64,000 nt of DNA from Roridomyces roridus. Lineage: Eukaryota; Basidiomycota; Agaricomycetes; Agaricales; Mycenaceae. The translations under genes and the position numbers were made by a program. Shown in pieces: positions 32,201 through 44,387 of this stretch (position 1 is its first letter; every line of letters starts with the position of its first letter). Where the stretch lies: contig JARKIF010000002.1 of the NCBI GenBank assembly GCA_029378245.1, positions 2,294,001 to 2,358,000 on the forward strand, written 5' to 3'. A model generated the notes under the pieces. It was not told the origin of the DNA. It did not search any database and saw only the letters and a list, made by a program, of their open reading frames with translations.

Positions 32201-32856
32201 GACGGAGGGTGTGGTACGGCCGCCGCGAGACGAGGCGACAGACGACGGTCGGTGGATGGCACCAGGGCCCACCGTTGGTGCGGAAAGCTTTGTAGTGGCA
32301 ACAAACACACCACAGTTGGCCGGACATGAAAAATACTGTTTCCTGACGCGAGCGTATTAGATCGGGCTGGCAGAACGCGTATTGAAACTAACCCGTTCAC
32401 TGAGCCATTATTCTTGCCTTTGCCAGAAAAGCCACCGCCGAGCTCGACGCCAGCCCAGAGACCTGGTTTTCCGTCTATGCCACCCAGGTATCGCAGGGTG
32501 CCCTCGTATCCCAACGACTCGATTCTGACATTATCACCAACCTCGAATGGTCTGTTTCCGGCGCGACTCGTGCTTCTGGCGAATGGGTCCGATTGGCGAC
32601 TTGAGGGACGAGTCGTAGGAGTCTTTGCGCGCTGAGACGCGACAGAAGAGGCTCTGGGAGCAAATGAAGTAGATAGAGGCGAAAGGGAGGCGGCTGAAAT
32701 ATCGCTTGTCCGATGTTGGGCGGGATCGTTGGCCTTGATTGCGTCTGCAAAAGCGCGGGACATGTACTCGACATCTGGTACGGGTACGGGCCCAGCGGCA
32801 CTCGACGTCGAACGGCTGCGACCTGGTGTCGGGATAGCACTTTTGCGAGGCTTCAT
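29214..32856 (-). CDS. CLIP-170-like microtubule plus-end protein (CAP-Gly, coiled coil, two zinc knuckles)
   Basis: It tracks growing microtubule ends and links them to dynein/dynactin and cortex. A Ser/Pro-rich N-terminus from ATG 32856 precedes the CAP-Gly domain (about 32560-32300) with WAGVELGGGFSGKGKNNGSV and, after an intron, KQYFSC. A long Ser/Thr/Pro linker and then coiled coil (about 31650-29560) follow. The C-terminus holds two zinc knuckles, CEICEQPGHDIFSC and CEDCESRQHNTTDC, both of the CX2CX4HX4C type as in animal CLIP-170, and ends at TAA 29214-29216. Each knuckle is split after its first Cys-Glu by an intron (29419-29501 and 29274-29319), and these two introns are near-duplicates. 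The shared promoter with Rpn8 is 78 bases. Confidence 0.88.
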
Positions 32857-32934
32857 GGAAATTGGGTTTGGGCGAGTTTCACGTGACTGTCAATTTCCTT
32901 TTCGGGTCACTGACGCGTCTTCCTCTCTCCCCAT
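32857..32934. promoter_or_regulatory. Divergent promoter, CLIP-170-like / Rpn8
   Basis: The start codons are 78 bases apart on opposite strands. The spacer carries GTTTCACGTGAC at 32876-32887, the same 12-mer as in the 28950-29213 region. Confidence 0.5.
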
Positions 32935-33989
32935 ATGCCTGCTGCAACGACAGAACAACTCGCGACGCTCCAGAACACGACCGTCGTCGTCCATCCTCTC
33001 GTGCTTCTCTCCGTCGCCGACCACCACGCTCGCTCCGTGTCGCGCACCTCTACAAAGCGCGTGATTGGTGCTCTCCTTGGGCAGGACAATGGCAAGATCA
33101 TAAATGTGGCCAACTCGTTTGGGATTCCTTTTGAGGAGGACGACAAGGACAGCAAGAGCTGGTTCCTTGACCACAACTACGTGCAGGAAATGTACGACAT
33201 GTTTCGCAAGGTGAACGGTGTGTGTCGCTCGTCTGGTAGCTAGTAGAAACCCTCATCTTTGTGCAGCCAAGGAACGTCTGATCGGCTGGTATCACACCGG
33301 CCCCAAGCTACGTGCATCCGACCAAGAGATAAACGATCTCTTCAAGCGTTTCGTCGCCCGACCGTTGATGGTCATAGTCGATGTCCGACCACAAACCGTC
33401 GGTATCCCCACAGATGCTTATTTTGCTGTCGACGAAATCAAAGACGTCCGTGTTGCCGTTTTGTCGCGTAAATATGCTCACAACACGCATCCAGGACGGC
33501 ACAGAAACCCTGAAAACGTTTGTCCACGTTCCCTCAGCCATCGAGGGCGAAGAGGCGGAGGAAATTGGTGTCGAGCATCTTTTGCGTGACATCAAAGACA
33601 GCACGACCACAACACTGGCAACGCGCGTCGCAGAGCAACTCGCTTCACTCCGTGGCCTGCAGTCCCGCCTGTCTGATATACAAAAGTACCTTGTCGACGT
33701 CTCACAAGGGGTGATGGCTGTCGACCACAAGATCGTGTACCACCTCCAGGATGTATTCAACCTGCTCCCCGACTTGGCAGATCCGACGGTCCGCGAGAGC
33801 TTTGCTGCGAGCACAAACGATGCTTTATTGGTCGTTTACCTCAGTAGTCTGTTGCGCGCAGTCATCGCGCTACATGCGTTGGTGGACAACAAGGCGACTG
33901 TTGGGAGGGCAGAGCTCGAAGAGGGCGGGGGGGAAGAGAAAGTCAAGGAAAAGGCCGTCGAGAAGAAGGAAGAATCGAGTAAATCGTAG
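32935..33989 (+). CDS. RPN8: 26S proteasome regulatory subunit Rpn8
   Basis: A lid subunit of the 19S regulatory particle that pairs with the deubiquitinase Rpn11. The MPN domain (residues about 15-150) has [14 protein letters not shown] near the start, VIGALLGQ and GWYHTGPKL. It lacks the catalytic JAMM histidines (no HxHPx10D), as expected for Rpn8. The second half is helical with [10 protein letters not shown], and the tail is Glu/Lys-rich, ending KKEESSKS. Introns at 33218-33266 and 33446-33494. Confidence 0.95.
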
Positions 33990-34049
33990 CGACTTTAGAA
34001 AATTTGAAGCAGTTTGTTGTGCCAAATTTCTTCTTGTTATCAACTTGTT

Positions 34050-36696
34050 ATGCTCCTGCTCGCTCGCAGATGCAGTAGCAGGTTGACTCCATGCCGTCCC
34101 CTGCGCTGGCGCCCTGCATCCACGGCGGCTGCTCTCGCCTCAGCAGAAGCTCCCCAACACAAGCTCACGGAAAAAGACAAGGAACGGTTGACCTTTCAAC
34201 GGAACATTGGCGTCTCGGCGCATATCGACTCGGGCAAGACGACTCTGACAGAGCGGATATTGTATTATACTGGCCGTATTCGAGATATTCATGAGGTACA
34301 GCAGTATCATTCAAAATATCCGCGTCTTGCTAATTTGTAGGTTCGCGGTCGCGACTCGGTCGGCGCCAAAATGGACAGCATGGACTTGGAGCGAGAAAAG
34401 GGAATAACAATCCAGAGCGCGGCCACTTTCTGTGATTGGGAAACGACCGACGTTGCAGATGGCTCGAAACAGAAATATGCGGTTAATATCATCGACACTC
34501 CAGGCCACGTCGACTTTACCATAGAGGTCGAACGCGCACTACGCGTTCTCGATGGCGCCATTCTGGTTCTCTGTGCTGTAGCTGGCGTACAGAGTCAAAC
34601 TACCACCGTCGACAGACAGATGAGACGCTATGGTGTGCCTCGCATCTCGTTCGTCAATAAAATGGATAGGTATCCTGCTGCTCGTTTCTCCTCGTATTCC
34701 TAACTGATAATCCAAAGACCGGGTGCCAATCCATGGCGTATAGTCAGCCAAATCCGCTCCAAACTGAGAATCCCTGCAGCGGCTGTCCAAGTCCCTATCG
34801 GTGTAGAAGACGGATTCCATGGCGTGGTTGACCTCGTGCACTGGAGAGCGATTTACAATCAAGGACAAAAAGGGTGCGCGCATATTACATTACAAAACAC
34901 CTTCTCAATTGTGATCCAGTATCGACGTCGTGGTTTCCGACGAAATTCCCGAGTCCGTTCTGGTACTGGCAAAAGAAAAGCGCACAGAGCTCATCGAACA
35001 GCTTGCCGAAGTGGACGAGGAAATCGGCGAACTCTTCCTCAACGACGAGCAACCTTCGAATGATCAGGTAGCTGCTGCAATCAGGCGCTCCACCATTGGC
35101 CTCAAATTCTCGCCGGTCTTCCTCGGCTCTGCGATTAAGAATACTGCAGTCCAGCCCCTGCTTGACGGTGTTTGCGCCTACCTTCCCAATCCTTCCGAGT
35201 TGGAGGTCGTTGCTCACGATACTAACCTGCCGGTGACCGCCCCGCCTGTCCCGCTGTACCCTGCGGCTGCTGCGCCCTTGGTCAGCCTCGCCTTCAAGCT
35301 CGAAGAAGGTCGTTTTGGTCAGCTCACTTACATGCGAGTGTATCAAGGCAGCCTCAAGAAATCCACCATGATCTATAATGCTCGGACGGGAAAAAGAGTC
35401 AAGGTCCCACGTCTCGTTCGCATGCACAGCAACGAAATGGAGGTACGCCGTATTACCCAGCATATGTTTATATTTATAATTCTGGACGGCGTAGGATATT
35501 GACTCGATCGGCCCTGGGGAAATCTGTGCCATCTTTGGAGTTGAATGTTCCTCCGGCGACACTTTCACAGACGGTTCAACAAGTTTCTCTATGGTAAGGA
35601 GATGAGATTTGGCAACATCAATGCATCCGACTATTTTGCAGACATCGATGTTTGTGCCGGAACCCGTCATTTCACTGGCCATAAAAGCGACTGGGATCGA
35701 AACGCCAAACTTTTCACGTGCGCTGAATCGTTTCCAAAAGGAGGACCCTACATTCCGTGTGCACCTGGACCAGGAAAGCAAGGAGGTATATATATCCGTG
35801 TCTCTGTCCAATATTCACCTCTCACCCTCTCTAAAAGACAATCATATCCGGAATGGGTGAGCTACACCTTGAGATATACGTCGAGCGTATGAGGCGCGAG
35901 TACAATGTCGAATGTGTCACGGGAAAGCCCCGTGTCGCTTTCCGGGAGACAATATCCAAGCGGTCTGCTTTTACTTATGTTCACAAGAAGCAGACCGGAG
36001 GCGCAGGCCAGTACGCCAAGGTTGCGGGTTACATAGAGCCCATGGAAATGGACCCCGAGACCGGAAAAGACGTCGCATTCGACAATTTGATCATGGGCGG
36101 TACCATTCCCACCAATTATATCCCGGCAATAGAAAAGGTGCGAAGACTAAGACCTGACTTGACATATACTGAAAATTTTCAGGGCTTCTATGAAGCCCTC
36201 GAGAAAGGAACGCTGACGGGGAATCCTATCTGCGGTGTGCGATTCGTTTTGCAAGATGGCGCGTTCCATGCTGTGGATTCGTCTGAACTTGCTTTCCGGA
36301 ACGCGACAATCGGAGCGTTCCGTGAGGCGTACAAGGCAGCTAGTGCATTGCTACTCGAGCCTATCATGAAAGTCGAAGTGGTCGCACCTTCGGAATTCCA
36401 AAGTGAGTTGATTCACGTGCTTATTTGTTATGTCTTGTTTATGGCGCGTAGGCAATGTGATCGGCGGGCTGAATACTCGTCGGGGGACCATCGTGGACAG
36501 CGAAGTCCGTGACGATGAATTCACGGCAATCGCTGATGTCGCGCTCAATGACATGTTCGGATATTCCAACCAATTGAGAGGATCCACTCAAGGGAAAGGC
36601 GAATTCAGTATGGAATACAAGAACCACGCCCCTGCTTTGATGCCCCTGCAGTTGGAGCTCGAGGAAGCACACAAGAAAACGTTGATCAAAAAGTAA
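34050..36696 (+). CDS. MEF1: Mitochondrial elongation factor G1
   Basis: A GTPase that translocates peptidyl-tRNA on mitoribosomes. The ATG at 34050 gives [15 protein letters not shown], an Arg-rich, acid-free mitochondrial presequence. G motifs follow: AHIDSGKTT (G1), DTPGH (G3) and NKMD (G4). Domain II is at about 35100-35540 and domains III-V run from about 35650, with [12 protein letters not shown] and [10 protein letters not shown]. The stop is TAA at 36694-36696. At least seven short introns are spread over the gene, including 34295-34340 and 36402-36451. The stop lies 42 bases from the convergent RING-CH gene. Confidence 0.94.
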
Positions 36697-36738
36697 TAAT
36701 TAATCCTAGAACCTAGAGTATAATAAACAACCTCCACG

Positions 36739-38235
36739 CTACCTCGGCAGAAGGTCAAGTTCACTAGGGTCTACGGCGGAAAAGTCTCGATTCTTTACAC
36801 GTCTCGTCGCAAGCTCCCGCTGTGACAACCATAGATGAAGAAGTTGCAACAAGTCCTTTGCCTGTGAACACCGTTGGTTAGCAATGCACGGTCTTGCAGG
36901 GCTGCCGGTTCTTACAACTGCAAACAGCCCGAGACCAACTGAGTTTCTCCACCTGGTAAAGAAAGACTCAGCAGTGAACGGTGAATAGAGGGAATAGATG
37001 CACCAGACGGGGTCACACTGGTCGAATTTGCGGATATCCCCCCATACCGCCCTCAGGACAAGCTTCAAAGTCCGGCCCACGTTTGGCTCGGTCGCAGCGG
37101 CTCGCTGCCACAGATCCTTGGCCGTGTATCGCTTCAGCGGCGGTGGAGGAAGGAAACCCTTCCAAGCTGGGCGCACAGCCAGGAAACGGTGCAACAGGCC
37201 AACATGGGTTGACAGTCTGTGCAAGAAGCCACCCATGACGTTGGCGATTAAAGGCAGCAAGAGGGCACCGCCGACAATACGCGCAGCTTTCCGCAAGTCC
37301 AGTGTGACGATAGCCCCCTCTTCATTGGCATTGCCATTCTCAGCATTGACTCCCCGCCTGGCTGCGCGCGCATCAGCAGCACGTTCCATATCATCTAGGA
37401 AACGCTGCAGCCACCCTCTGATCCCAGGATTATTCCTAGGTCGGAGTGGAGCGGGTTGTGTATCCAGGACCCAATGCTTAAACTTTGCAAAGTAATGGCT
37501 GTATACTTGCTGGCAAATCGGAAGGATGACGAAGCCAAAAACAAAAGGTGAAGGTGGCCAAGGGAAAGTAGAGTCGGTGCGCGAATCGTCGGCCTGGAAA
37601 GCAAAGGTCGGCCAGGTTGCCAACAGAGCAGAGAGAGTGTAGGGAAGCCCGATGCGGTTGAGGACGAGCCCCATAGGGACCAGACACATATTGAATTTGG
37701 CGATGAGCGGCCAATTTTCACGATCATTGGTCAAGAGAAGGTCGAACATTCTGCAGACACTGAGTATTTAAACAGACACAAACGAGCCGACGTACTCATC
37801 GCCCACGTATTTCCTCAACGCCCACGCCCCGTAACCGAGGTGGCCTCGATATACCGCTCTCACGATAAAGTAAAACCCGGCGAAGTAGAACAGTATGTCG
37901 GATTTGGAAAGGTACTTGTCGGTGGCTCGCAAGAAGCGTAAGATGGCGGGGTTTTTGCTTTCCAGTTCGTATTGAAATTTGCATTGTGGACATTGGCGAG
38001 CGCGCGCTTCACGACCAGTGCCTTCCGAGGCCTTGACCCATGCAAGGAGACAAGCCTCATGGGCTACCAACTTTGTGGAATAAGCTGGATTGAGGGAAAT
38101 GAGGATGGGACTGACAGTGCAGGTGCAGGGATGAACCCAAGCTCGTGGTGGTGCGGCAGCATCTGTCTCCTCGTCTCTGCAAATGTAACAAAGCTTGACG
38201 CGGAGGTCATCCAGCGTCGGAGGTCGGTCACTCAT
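36739..38235 (-). CDS. RING-CH (MARCH-type) membrane ubiquitin ligase
   Basis: The N-terminal C4HC3 RING-CH motif starts CYICRDEETD (about 38190). It continues WVHPCTC, has an intron (about 38065-38115), then HEACLLAWVKAS and CPQCKFQYE. That order of Cys and His residues identifies the family, whose members ubiquitinate membrane proteins. Hydrophobic segments follow: ILFYFAGFYFIVRAVYRG, FGFVILPIC and GGALLLPLIANVMGG, consistent with several membrane spans. The tail is VDPSELDLLPR with TAG at 36739-36741. Introns near 37750-37795 and 36863-36915. No specific orthologue is evident; ER or nuclear-envelope location is inferred from the family. Confidence 0.85.
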
Positions 38236-38526
38236 GGTGCAGGTCTTGAGTGAGTCTGCGAGGGACGAGGAACGAGCAGTCGTTAGCGGAAGAGGGAGAG
38301 CACGGGAGCCGGATCAATCGCTGACATCATCAAGACGCGGCTTTCGCTCTCGACCGCCGTCTCGCGTCGCCTCTGAGTCCCCCCACCCATCCGCCTTTTT
38401 TTTCATTCTTTCCCCGTACTTTCTAGCCCATCTCTACGCCACGCGCCATATACGCCCTCACACTCCTCATGGGTCGTCATCATCCCATAGTTAGCTTATC
38501 AAAGCCTTGACAAAATGTTACAATAC

Positions 38527-40194
38527 TTAGTCTACTTCCAATACTGTGCCGCGCTGTACACTCCCCCATCCTACAAGTCGCCAATGCTTTTCGATCCGGC
38601 GTGACAATGCGACCTTTTCACCAATCTCCGTGCAGGCAGGCGAAGTGAGCTGAATCTTGGCCAGGTCTGCGCGCACGCTCAATACACGTCCACCGGTGGA
38701 GGTAGAGCCAATGTTAATGAGCAGAAGCTCGTTCTTGACAAGCTTCGAAACTTTGGTCTGCTTTTTGTCTTCCGTCTTGACACCCAGCAGCCGCCGCAGG
38801 AGGAAGAGACTGATTTCCAATTCTGTGTATGGTGAGCCAAGGACCAAAACCGCCGCCACAACTGACCGGTATAAATCTTGGGCAGCTTGCCGACTGAGCC
38901 AAGGACCTGCCCAACGAGACGGTCGGCTCGGCAGAGGGTTGGGTCAATCTTTGTGCCAACACCAATAAGGCCACCGGGAACTGCAAAGTTGAGTAGATTG
39001 TTCTCTGCATGTAACGACATGATGCGGCTGAAGATGGGCTTGCATTGGTTACGACCGGCGTTATCTTTGGTGACTACGCCAGGTCGAATCTCAACTTCCA
39101 TGCCCAGTTTGAGGACACCAGTGAGAATCGAGCCACCAGCAACACCGCCCTTGAGATCATCCACCTCTGCACCGGGTTTATTGACATCAAAAGAGCGGAT
39201 GACAATAAGACGTGGCTCAGAGGTAAAGTCCCGTATCGGAATTGGAATCCGCTTGACGATATACTCGTTGACAGCGTCGATGTTGTACTTGAGCTGCGCA
39301 GATATAGGTACGATTGGAGAGGATTCGGCGACCGTGCCTGCGTGTGGTCAGAAAAAAAAAGCGTCGAGAAATCAAGACTGACCCTTGACGAATGCAGAGA
39401 TACTCTTCTGGTGCTCCAGTGCCTGCGCCTCCTTGATCAAATCGACCTTGTTCTGGAGGATGATGATATGCTCCAATTTCATGATCTCGACGGCAGCCAG
39501 ATGCTCCGAGGTCTGCGGTTGTGGGCAAGTCTCGTTGCCAGCGATGAGAAGGAGAGCAGCGTCCATGACAGCTGCGCCGTTGAGCATGGTGGCCATGAGA
39601 ATGTCGTGACCAGGACAGTCGACGAAAGAGACATGGCGGATGAGTTTCATCCGCGAGTTGCACCCCGGCCGCTCACAAGCTGGATTGTCCTCTTTGTCTG
39701 ACCGATACGACCGATAGCATCCAGGTCGCGGACAGGCCTCATTCTGGCATTTGTATATCTGGATGAATGGAGTGAGTTGTTGGGCACAGATGACGATGAG
39801 CTGCGGCACGCACCTTTGCATTGGCATATCCAAGTTTAATTGTAATATTCCTAACCAGCTCGTTCTTGAACCGAACGGTCATGACACCAGATATGGCCTT
39901 GACCACAGTAGATTTTCCGTGGGCGACATGGCCGATCGTACCTGGACGTGGACGATGAGCAAGATGCGAGAGTGGCGCGATTCAGGCTAACCCAGATTTA
40001 TAGTGGCCTATGCGCATTGAGCAAGGGTATGATATGAAGAGATGTGGACAGACTTGTTTTGAAATGACTTCCGGAGACAGAGGCGTGAGGGTCGCAACAT
40101 CTACAGAGTGGATTTCGAGTTTTCCGACATCGGCCTCGTCCTCTGAGCCCGAGTCTTCTTCGTGTTCTTTTTGCAGTGTTTCGTCGCCAGCCAT
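38527..40194 (-). CDS. GCD11: Translation initiation factor eIF2 gamma
   Basis: The GTP-binding subunit of the ternary complex that carries initiator Met-t[23 protein letters not shown] gives the acidic start. G1 is GHVAHGKST (about 39920). An inserted zinc ribbon with [11 protein letters not shown] and CERPGC lies between G2 and G3, a feature special to eIF2-gamma. G3 is DCPGHD and G4 is NKVD. Domains II and III end [13 protein letters not shown] with TAA at 38527-38529. Introns near 39985-40050, 39815-39850, 39340-39385 and 38825-38865. No frame break. Confidence 0.95.
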
Positions 40195-40307
40195 TTTGTG
40201 CGAGAGCGGAAGAGAGAGCGAGGTCGTGATGACTCGACCAAACACGAGGTGCATGTACTCATTATCTTGTAACAGCTCTACAGTACCACGCCCTATATAC
40301 AACTAGT

Positions 40308-41148
40308 TCATGCAGGCAACTCGAACTTCTGTCCTTGAAGGACTCTGTGTTACTGGGTTAGTAAAAAATACAGAAACAGAACGAAAACGCACTTTGTGAA
40401 GTACACGTAGAAGAAATCGATATACAGTCCCGTCTGAACGATGCCTGCGGTAACTGCGATCGGGTCCACGACGTTGTCGGAAAAGTAGCGGTATATCCAG
40501 TTGGGGATATAGAGTGCTCGGTATGCACCCAGGGCGGCCAGGTAGTGGGTGGTTATCGTCTCAGCCTCGCCGGTCCGTTGGAGCATGAACAGCTGGGGAA
40601 GGATGGCGACCGACTCGAGGAAGATGGAGAAGGACCAGAGGATCTCGGTGAGGTTGAAGTGGTAATTGAAGATGAGCGACAGCACGACGCAGGGCCCCAA
40701 AAGGTACTCGATCCGGAACGTGTCAATGGATGGGTCGTGTGTGGGTCTGCAAAATTGGTCGGCACAAAAGCGGGAGGAGACGGGCTACTGACCGGAAGCG
40801 GTAGCGCATAATGTAGAGGATGTAGCAGCTGCTTGCGATGAAGAAGAGCTTCATCACAAAGTTGTACACGGAAACCCAACGGAAGAACAGGTCCAAGTAG
40901 CGAGCCACGAAGACGCCAGCATAGAGCGCTTGCGTTTTGAATGATATGCCTGCGGGGGTTCTCGCTCAGTCAGTTTTGGGCGTGGGACGTGGCGTGTTGT
41001 GGCCACCTCGACATGAACGCGTCGTCTGCATCTTGTGCAGCAGAATCAGAATTGAGGCCAGATGGGACAAGTCGCCTGCGACGTGTGAGACAAAATGGCA
41101 GTGGGAGAGGCGCTACACACCCAGTAGACGGAAGAGGTTCATGGCCAT
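40308..41148 (-). CDS. ERD2: ER lumen protein-retaining receptor Erd2
   Basis: A Golgi receptor that returns HDEL/KDEL proteins to the ER. Spliced exons begin [10 protein letters not shown], then [26 protein letters not shown] and [17 protein letters not shown]. They continue with [16 protein letters not shown] and finish [17 protein letters not shown], covering the seven-helix family from end to end. The stop is TGA at 40308-40310. Four short introns, the first directly after codon 10 and the last (about 40346-40394) splitting the Lys codon near the C-terminus. Confidence 0.95.
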
Positions 41149-41319
41149 AGCAGAGAGACGTGTTGATTATGTAATGAAAAGTGACCCAACGAAGTTGTTG
41201 TCATGGTCGACACAACTCCCGACAATGTGGACGACAAAAGTCGAAAGTCCTGCGTTGCCACTTGAGACATTCCCCCAAGTTCAGTATGTACAGTGTACAG
41301 CAGCAGAATAAAAGCGACA

Positions 41320-44300
41320 CTAAAACAGAACAACAAAGTTACTTGGAAATATATGTTTGCCAGGCACCCGTCGCGAGTCGTCCAACAACTCGCCGCTCCA
41401 CCATCCGTCCTCGGGCGTGGCAGTGACCGCGATGATATCCCCCTCCTGAAAGTCAAATTCTTCCTCGATGGTCGCCGCATAATTGAACAGCGCCTTGACT
41501 AGAGCGACAAGAGTGAATAATAATAGATACCGCAACCAAAAGATCTTGGACTCACCATAGAACAAAATCCACTTGCCGTCCGATGTCTTCTGCTGAGCCT
41601 GATGAGGCGATGGCGAACGCTGTACGGGTTGCTGATGAGGTTGGAGCTGCATCTGTTGTTGGGGTACCCGCACAAGTTGTTGCTGCTGCTGTTGCTGCTG
41701 CTGTGGCATCCTGACCAGCTGCTGCTGCTGCTGCTGACGTGCATCGGGAAAGTAGGAACTACTCGTCGATACCCCTCGTTGAAGCTGACTCACGGTCCCA
41801 TATCCACTCGAATGAGGTTGAGGGTGGTATACCTGCTGCTGTTGTGCGGGTGCAGGTGGCTGGTATGGCGTCGTATTATATGCTGGCTGAACAGGTGGTG
41901 GTGGTGGAGGAACGTAGCCTGGTTGTGGGTGTTGGAACGGGGTGACAGCATAGCTGGGTTGCTGCGGTGGCGGGGCAGGTGAGACGCTGCCAGGTCCAAT
42001 GTAGCTCAGACGCCGTTGAGGTTGGACCTGTGGGTTGTAAACAACCTGCGACGGGGGCCCCTGAACTGATTGCCGATGTTGTGGCTGATATCGTTGAGCC
42101 ATCTCGTCATGCACCCGCCCACTGGGATCGAGCGTGATACCAGTATTGTTCGGGCTCACGCCAGAGTGTTGTGGCGGCGCGGCGAAGCTGTGCCGCACAT
42201 TCGCAATGACGGGGGCAGGGCTTGGGCCGCGCGATATTGGCTGCGGGCTTGCACTGCGAGAGCCCGAGCCAATGCCAGCATAGCCCTGGGTACTCGGCGG
42301 GCGGGCGAGGCTTTGGCCTTGTTGCGAACTCTGACTGGGATTGTACATGTGGCTTGGGCTAGTACTCGGCGGAGCACCAGTGTAGCTGCCGCGGCGGCTG
42401 TTTGAACGACTGATACTTTTGCGTTCGCCCGGCAGGGATTGATGGTAATCCGTCAACACATCAGTCACCATGTCCGTCCCTGGTGCCGGGCCGGCAGATG
42501 CCGGCCGCATGAAGGCGGCTGTGATGGGGGCCGGATTGGGTGATGACGGTCGTGAGGCGGACGGATGAGGTCCTACAACAAATTCGGCTGATTGCCGATA
42601 ATCACGCATCGCAGAGGCAGGAGACTGCGCCCGCGGTTGCTGCTGCTGCTGCTGCTGCTGGCCCTGCGACATTGGACCACTGGGAGCGGCCAGTGACATC
42701 GACGACGAAGGCCGTGTGTTGGGATTCCGTGTGCTTCTTCTTCGAACGGCACTGGCCGCGCTCTGCAGATCTTCCATCTGCTTCGCAAGGGGGTCAAAGC
42801 CGCCTTTCTGAGCCGATGCACTGACCCGGCTCGACGCCAAAGTCTGCTGTGTGGGGTCCTTGGTCAAGTCGACCTTGTATGCGTTCGACCCGACTTTGAT
42901 GAAAGTATCAGCGGTGGGGTCTATGGGCTCTGCAAGAGGATCGGGCGGAGGTACGCGATATGACGGCGATACAGATTTGGTGGTGGCGGAGGTGGGTCGG
43001 CGTGAAAGATCGGATGGAGCACCGTTGCCGTTCACGTACGGTTGTTGCTCCGCCCGGTGGTTTTGGGCTGGCGGCTGCTGGACCGCTACCGATGGCGTGG
43101 GCTCGTCAGTGCGACGCGTGCCGCCGGCGCCAACACCTGCTGCATTTGTTGCCGGCTCCTCATTCTCTGTTTGCGCAGACGGCTTCCTCAGCGGCGGAGG
43201 ACGCTGCGACGAGCGAGGAAAGTTGGCAGGATGAAAGGTTGGACGGGACTCGGAAGAGGGGATGGCATTGGGGTCTTTGAAGTTGACGAATGTAAGGGGA
43301 TCCGGTATCTGGTTGCCTGTGCCATAGTTGCGCACAAAGAATTCCATGTCCTTGTCGGGTTCCATCTGCTCGAGAGAGAGACGGATCTTTTCACAAGACT
43401 GCAGAAATAATTGAGCGGCATCCCACTCGATATTCTGAAACCCACCTCGTCGTCAGAGACACATACAGTTGACACAGCATTCGCATATGCCCACATATTG
43501 TCTTTGGTGAACTCGAGGCGATCTTCCTCTAAATCCTGGCAGCTGTCGCAGAAGACCTTCCAGTCTTGCTCCCACTTTGCGACAGTATCAGCCAATGCGC
43601 GGGCAAAGTTGGCGAAATCGCGTTCGTTGGATACGACAGTCTGCTGAGCGCGTTCCAACTTGAGATGAATGCGCTCTGCTTCTTTGCCCTGCACAAGGCC
43701 AAGCTGGCCGGTGAAAGAGTTGATGAGCATACAGTCCTTTTCGTACTTTTCCCGCGCTTTGTTCACATAGCCCTCCTGCGTCTGTTTGGCCTTGAATTCC
43801 TTCTCGATCGCAGTCTGGTACGTCTTCTTGTGGTGTTGCTGCTTTGCATAGAAGGCCGCCGCCTGGACCTCGAGGTCGGCACGCACTTGCTGTGACAGCG
43901 TCAGATGAAAGGCCGCTTGCCGCTCTGTTTCGGCGCGGATGGAATCCAACGAGGTTCGGAGCTCGCTGAAGATGTGGTCAGCTTTATGGTCCCATTGCTC
44001 GATGTTACACTCACTCACCCGATCTCATCTCTCCCTAATGTCTGCTTGGCTAATTTGGCCAATCGTCGTGCATACTCGTCCTCGATTGTAGCTCTAGTTC
44101 GCGTCAGGGACAGTAGGAACAGCAGAGACATTGCTCTCGGACCTCTCCTTCCAGAAGTTGCGGAGCTCTTCCATTGTTCTCGTAGCGCCGCGCATGCGTG
44201 CAAAGAGAACATCAACGCCGACATCGGCATGGCCCCAGAAAGCGTTACAAAAGTCAGTAGATCGGTCGTGCGGTACGGGGTCGCCCCGCGCATATTTGGA

Positions 44301-44336
44301 GAGCGAGGTCGTGGATGGCTGTCGTCGCGCTGACAT
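41320..44336 (-). CDS. F-BAR and SH3 protein of the Cdc15/Imp2/Hof1 type
   Basis: It organises the contractile ring and membrane curvature at septation sites. The ATG at 44336 is followed by the FCH/F-BAR domain: GHADVGVDVLFARMRG, ATIEDEYARRLAKLAKQTLG and a long helical region to about 43470. A very long low-complexity linker (about 43250-41600) is rich in Pro, Ser and Gln, with poly-Gln runs near 42640 and 41680-41740. The C-terminal SH3 domain (about 41490-41325) reads ALFNYAATIEEEFDFQEGD, ends PSNFVVLF and stops at TAG 41320-41322. This order of F-BAR, disordered linker and single SH3 is that of Cdc15/Imp2/Hof1. Which member it is cannot be told from one copy. Confidence 0.9.
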
Positions 44337-44387
44337 GGAGTGGGTTGAAATTGAAACCGTGACGCGCGTGATCGCCGCATTCCTTTT
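44337..44387. promoter_or_regulatory. Divergent promoter, F-BAR gene / bL28m
   Basis: Only 51 bases separate the two start codons, so core promoters must overlap or initiate inside the neighbour's 5' end. No TATA-box is visible. Confidence 0.5.

Noticed and set aside
34885..35811. Minus-strand open frame of 308 codons
   Set aside because: Antisense to mitochondrial EF-G1 exons and crossing its introns; no recognisable domain.
41670..41740. CTG/CAG run as an independent repeat feature
   Set aside because: It is coding poly-glutamine within the F-BAR gene linker, so it is described there.
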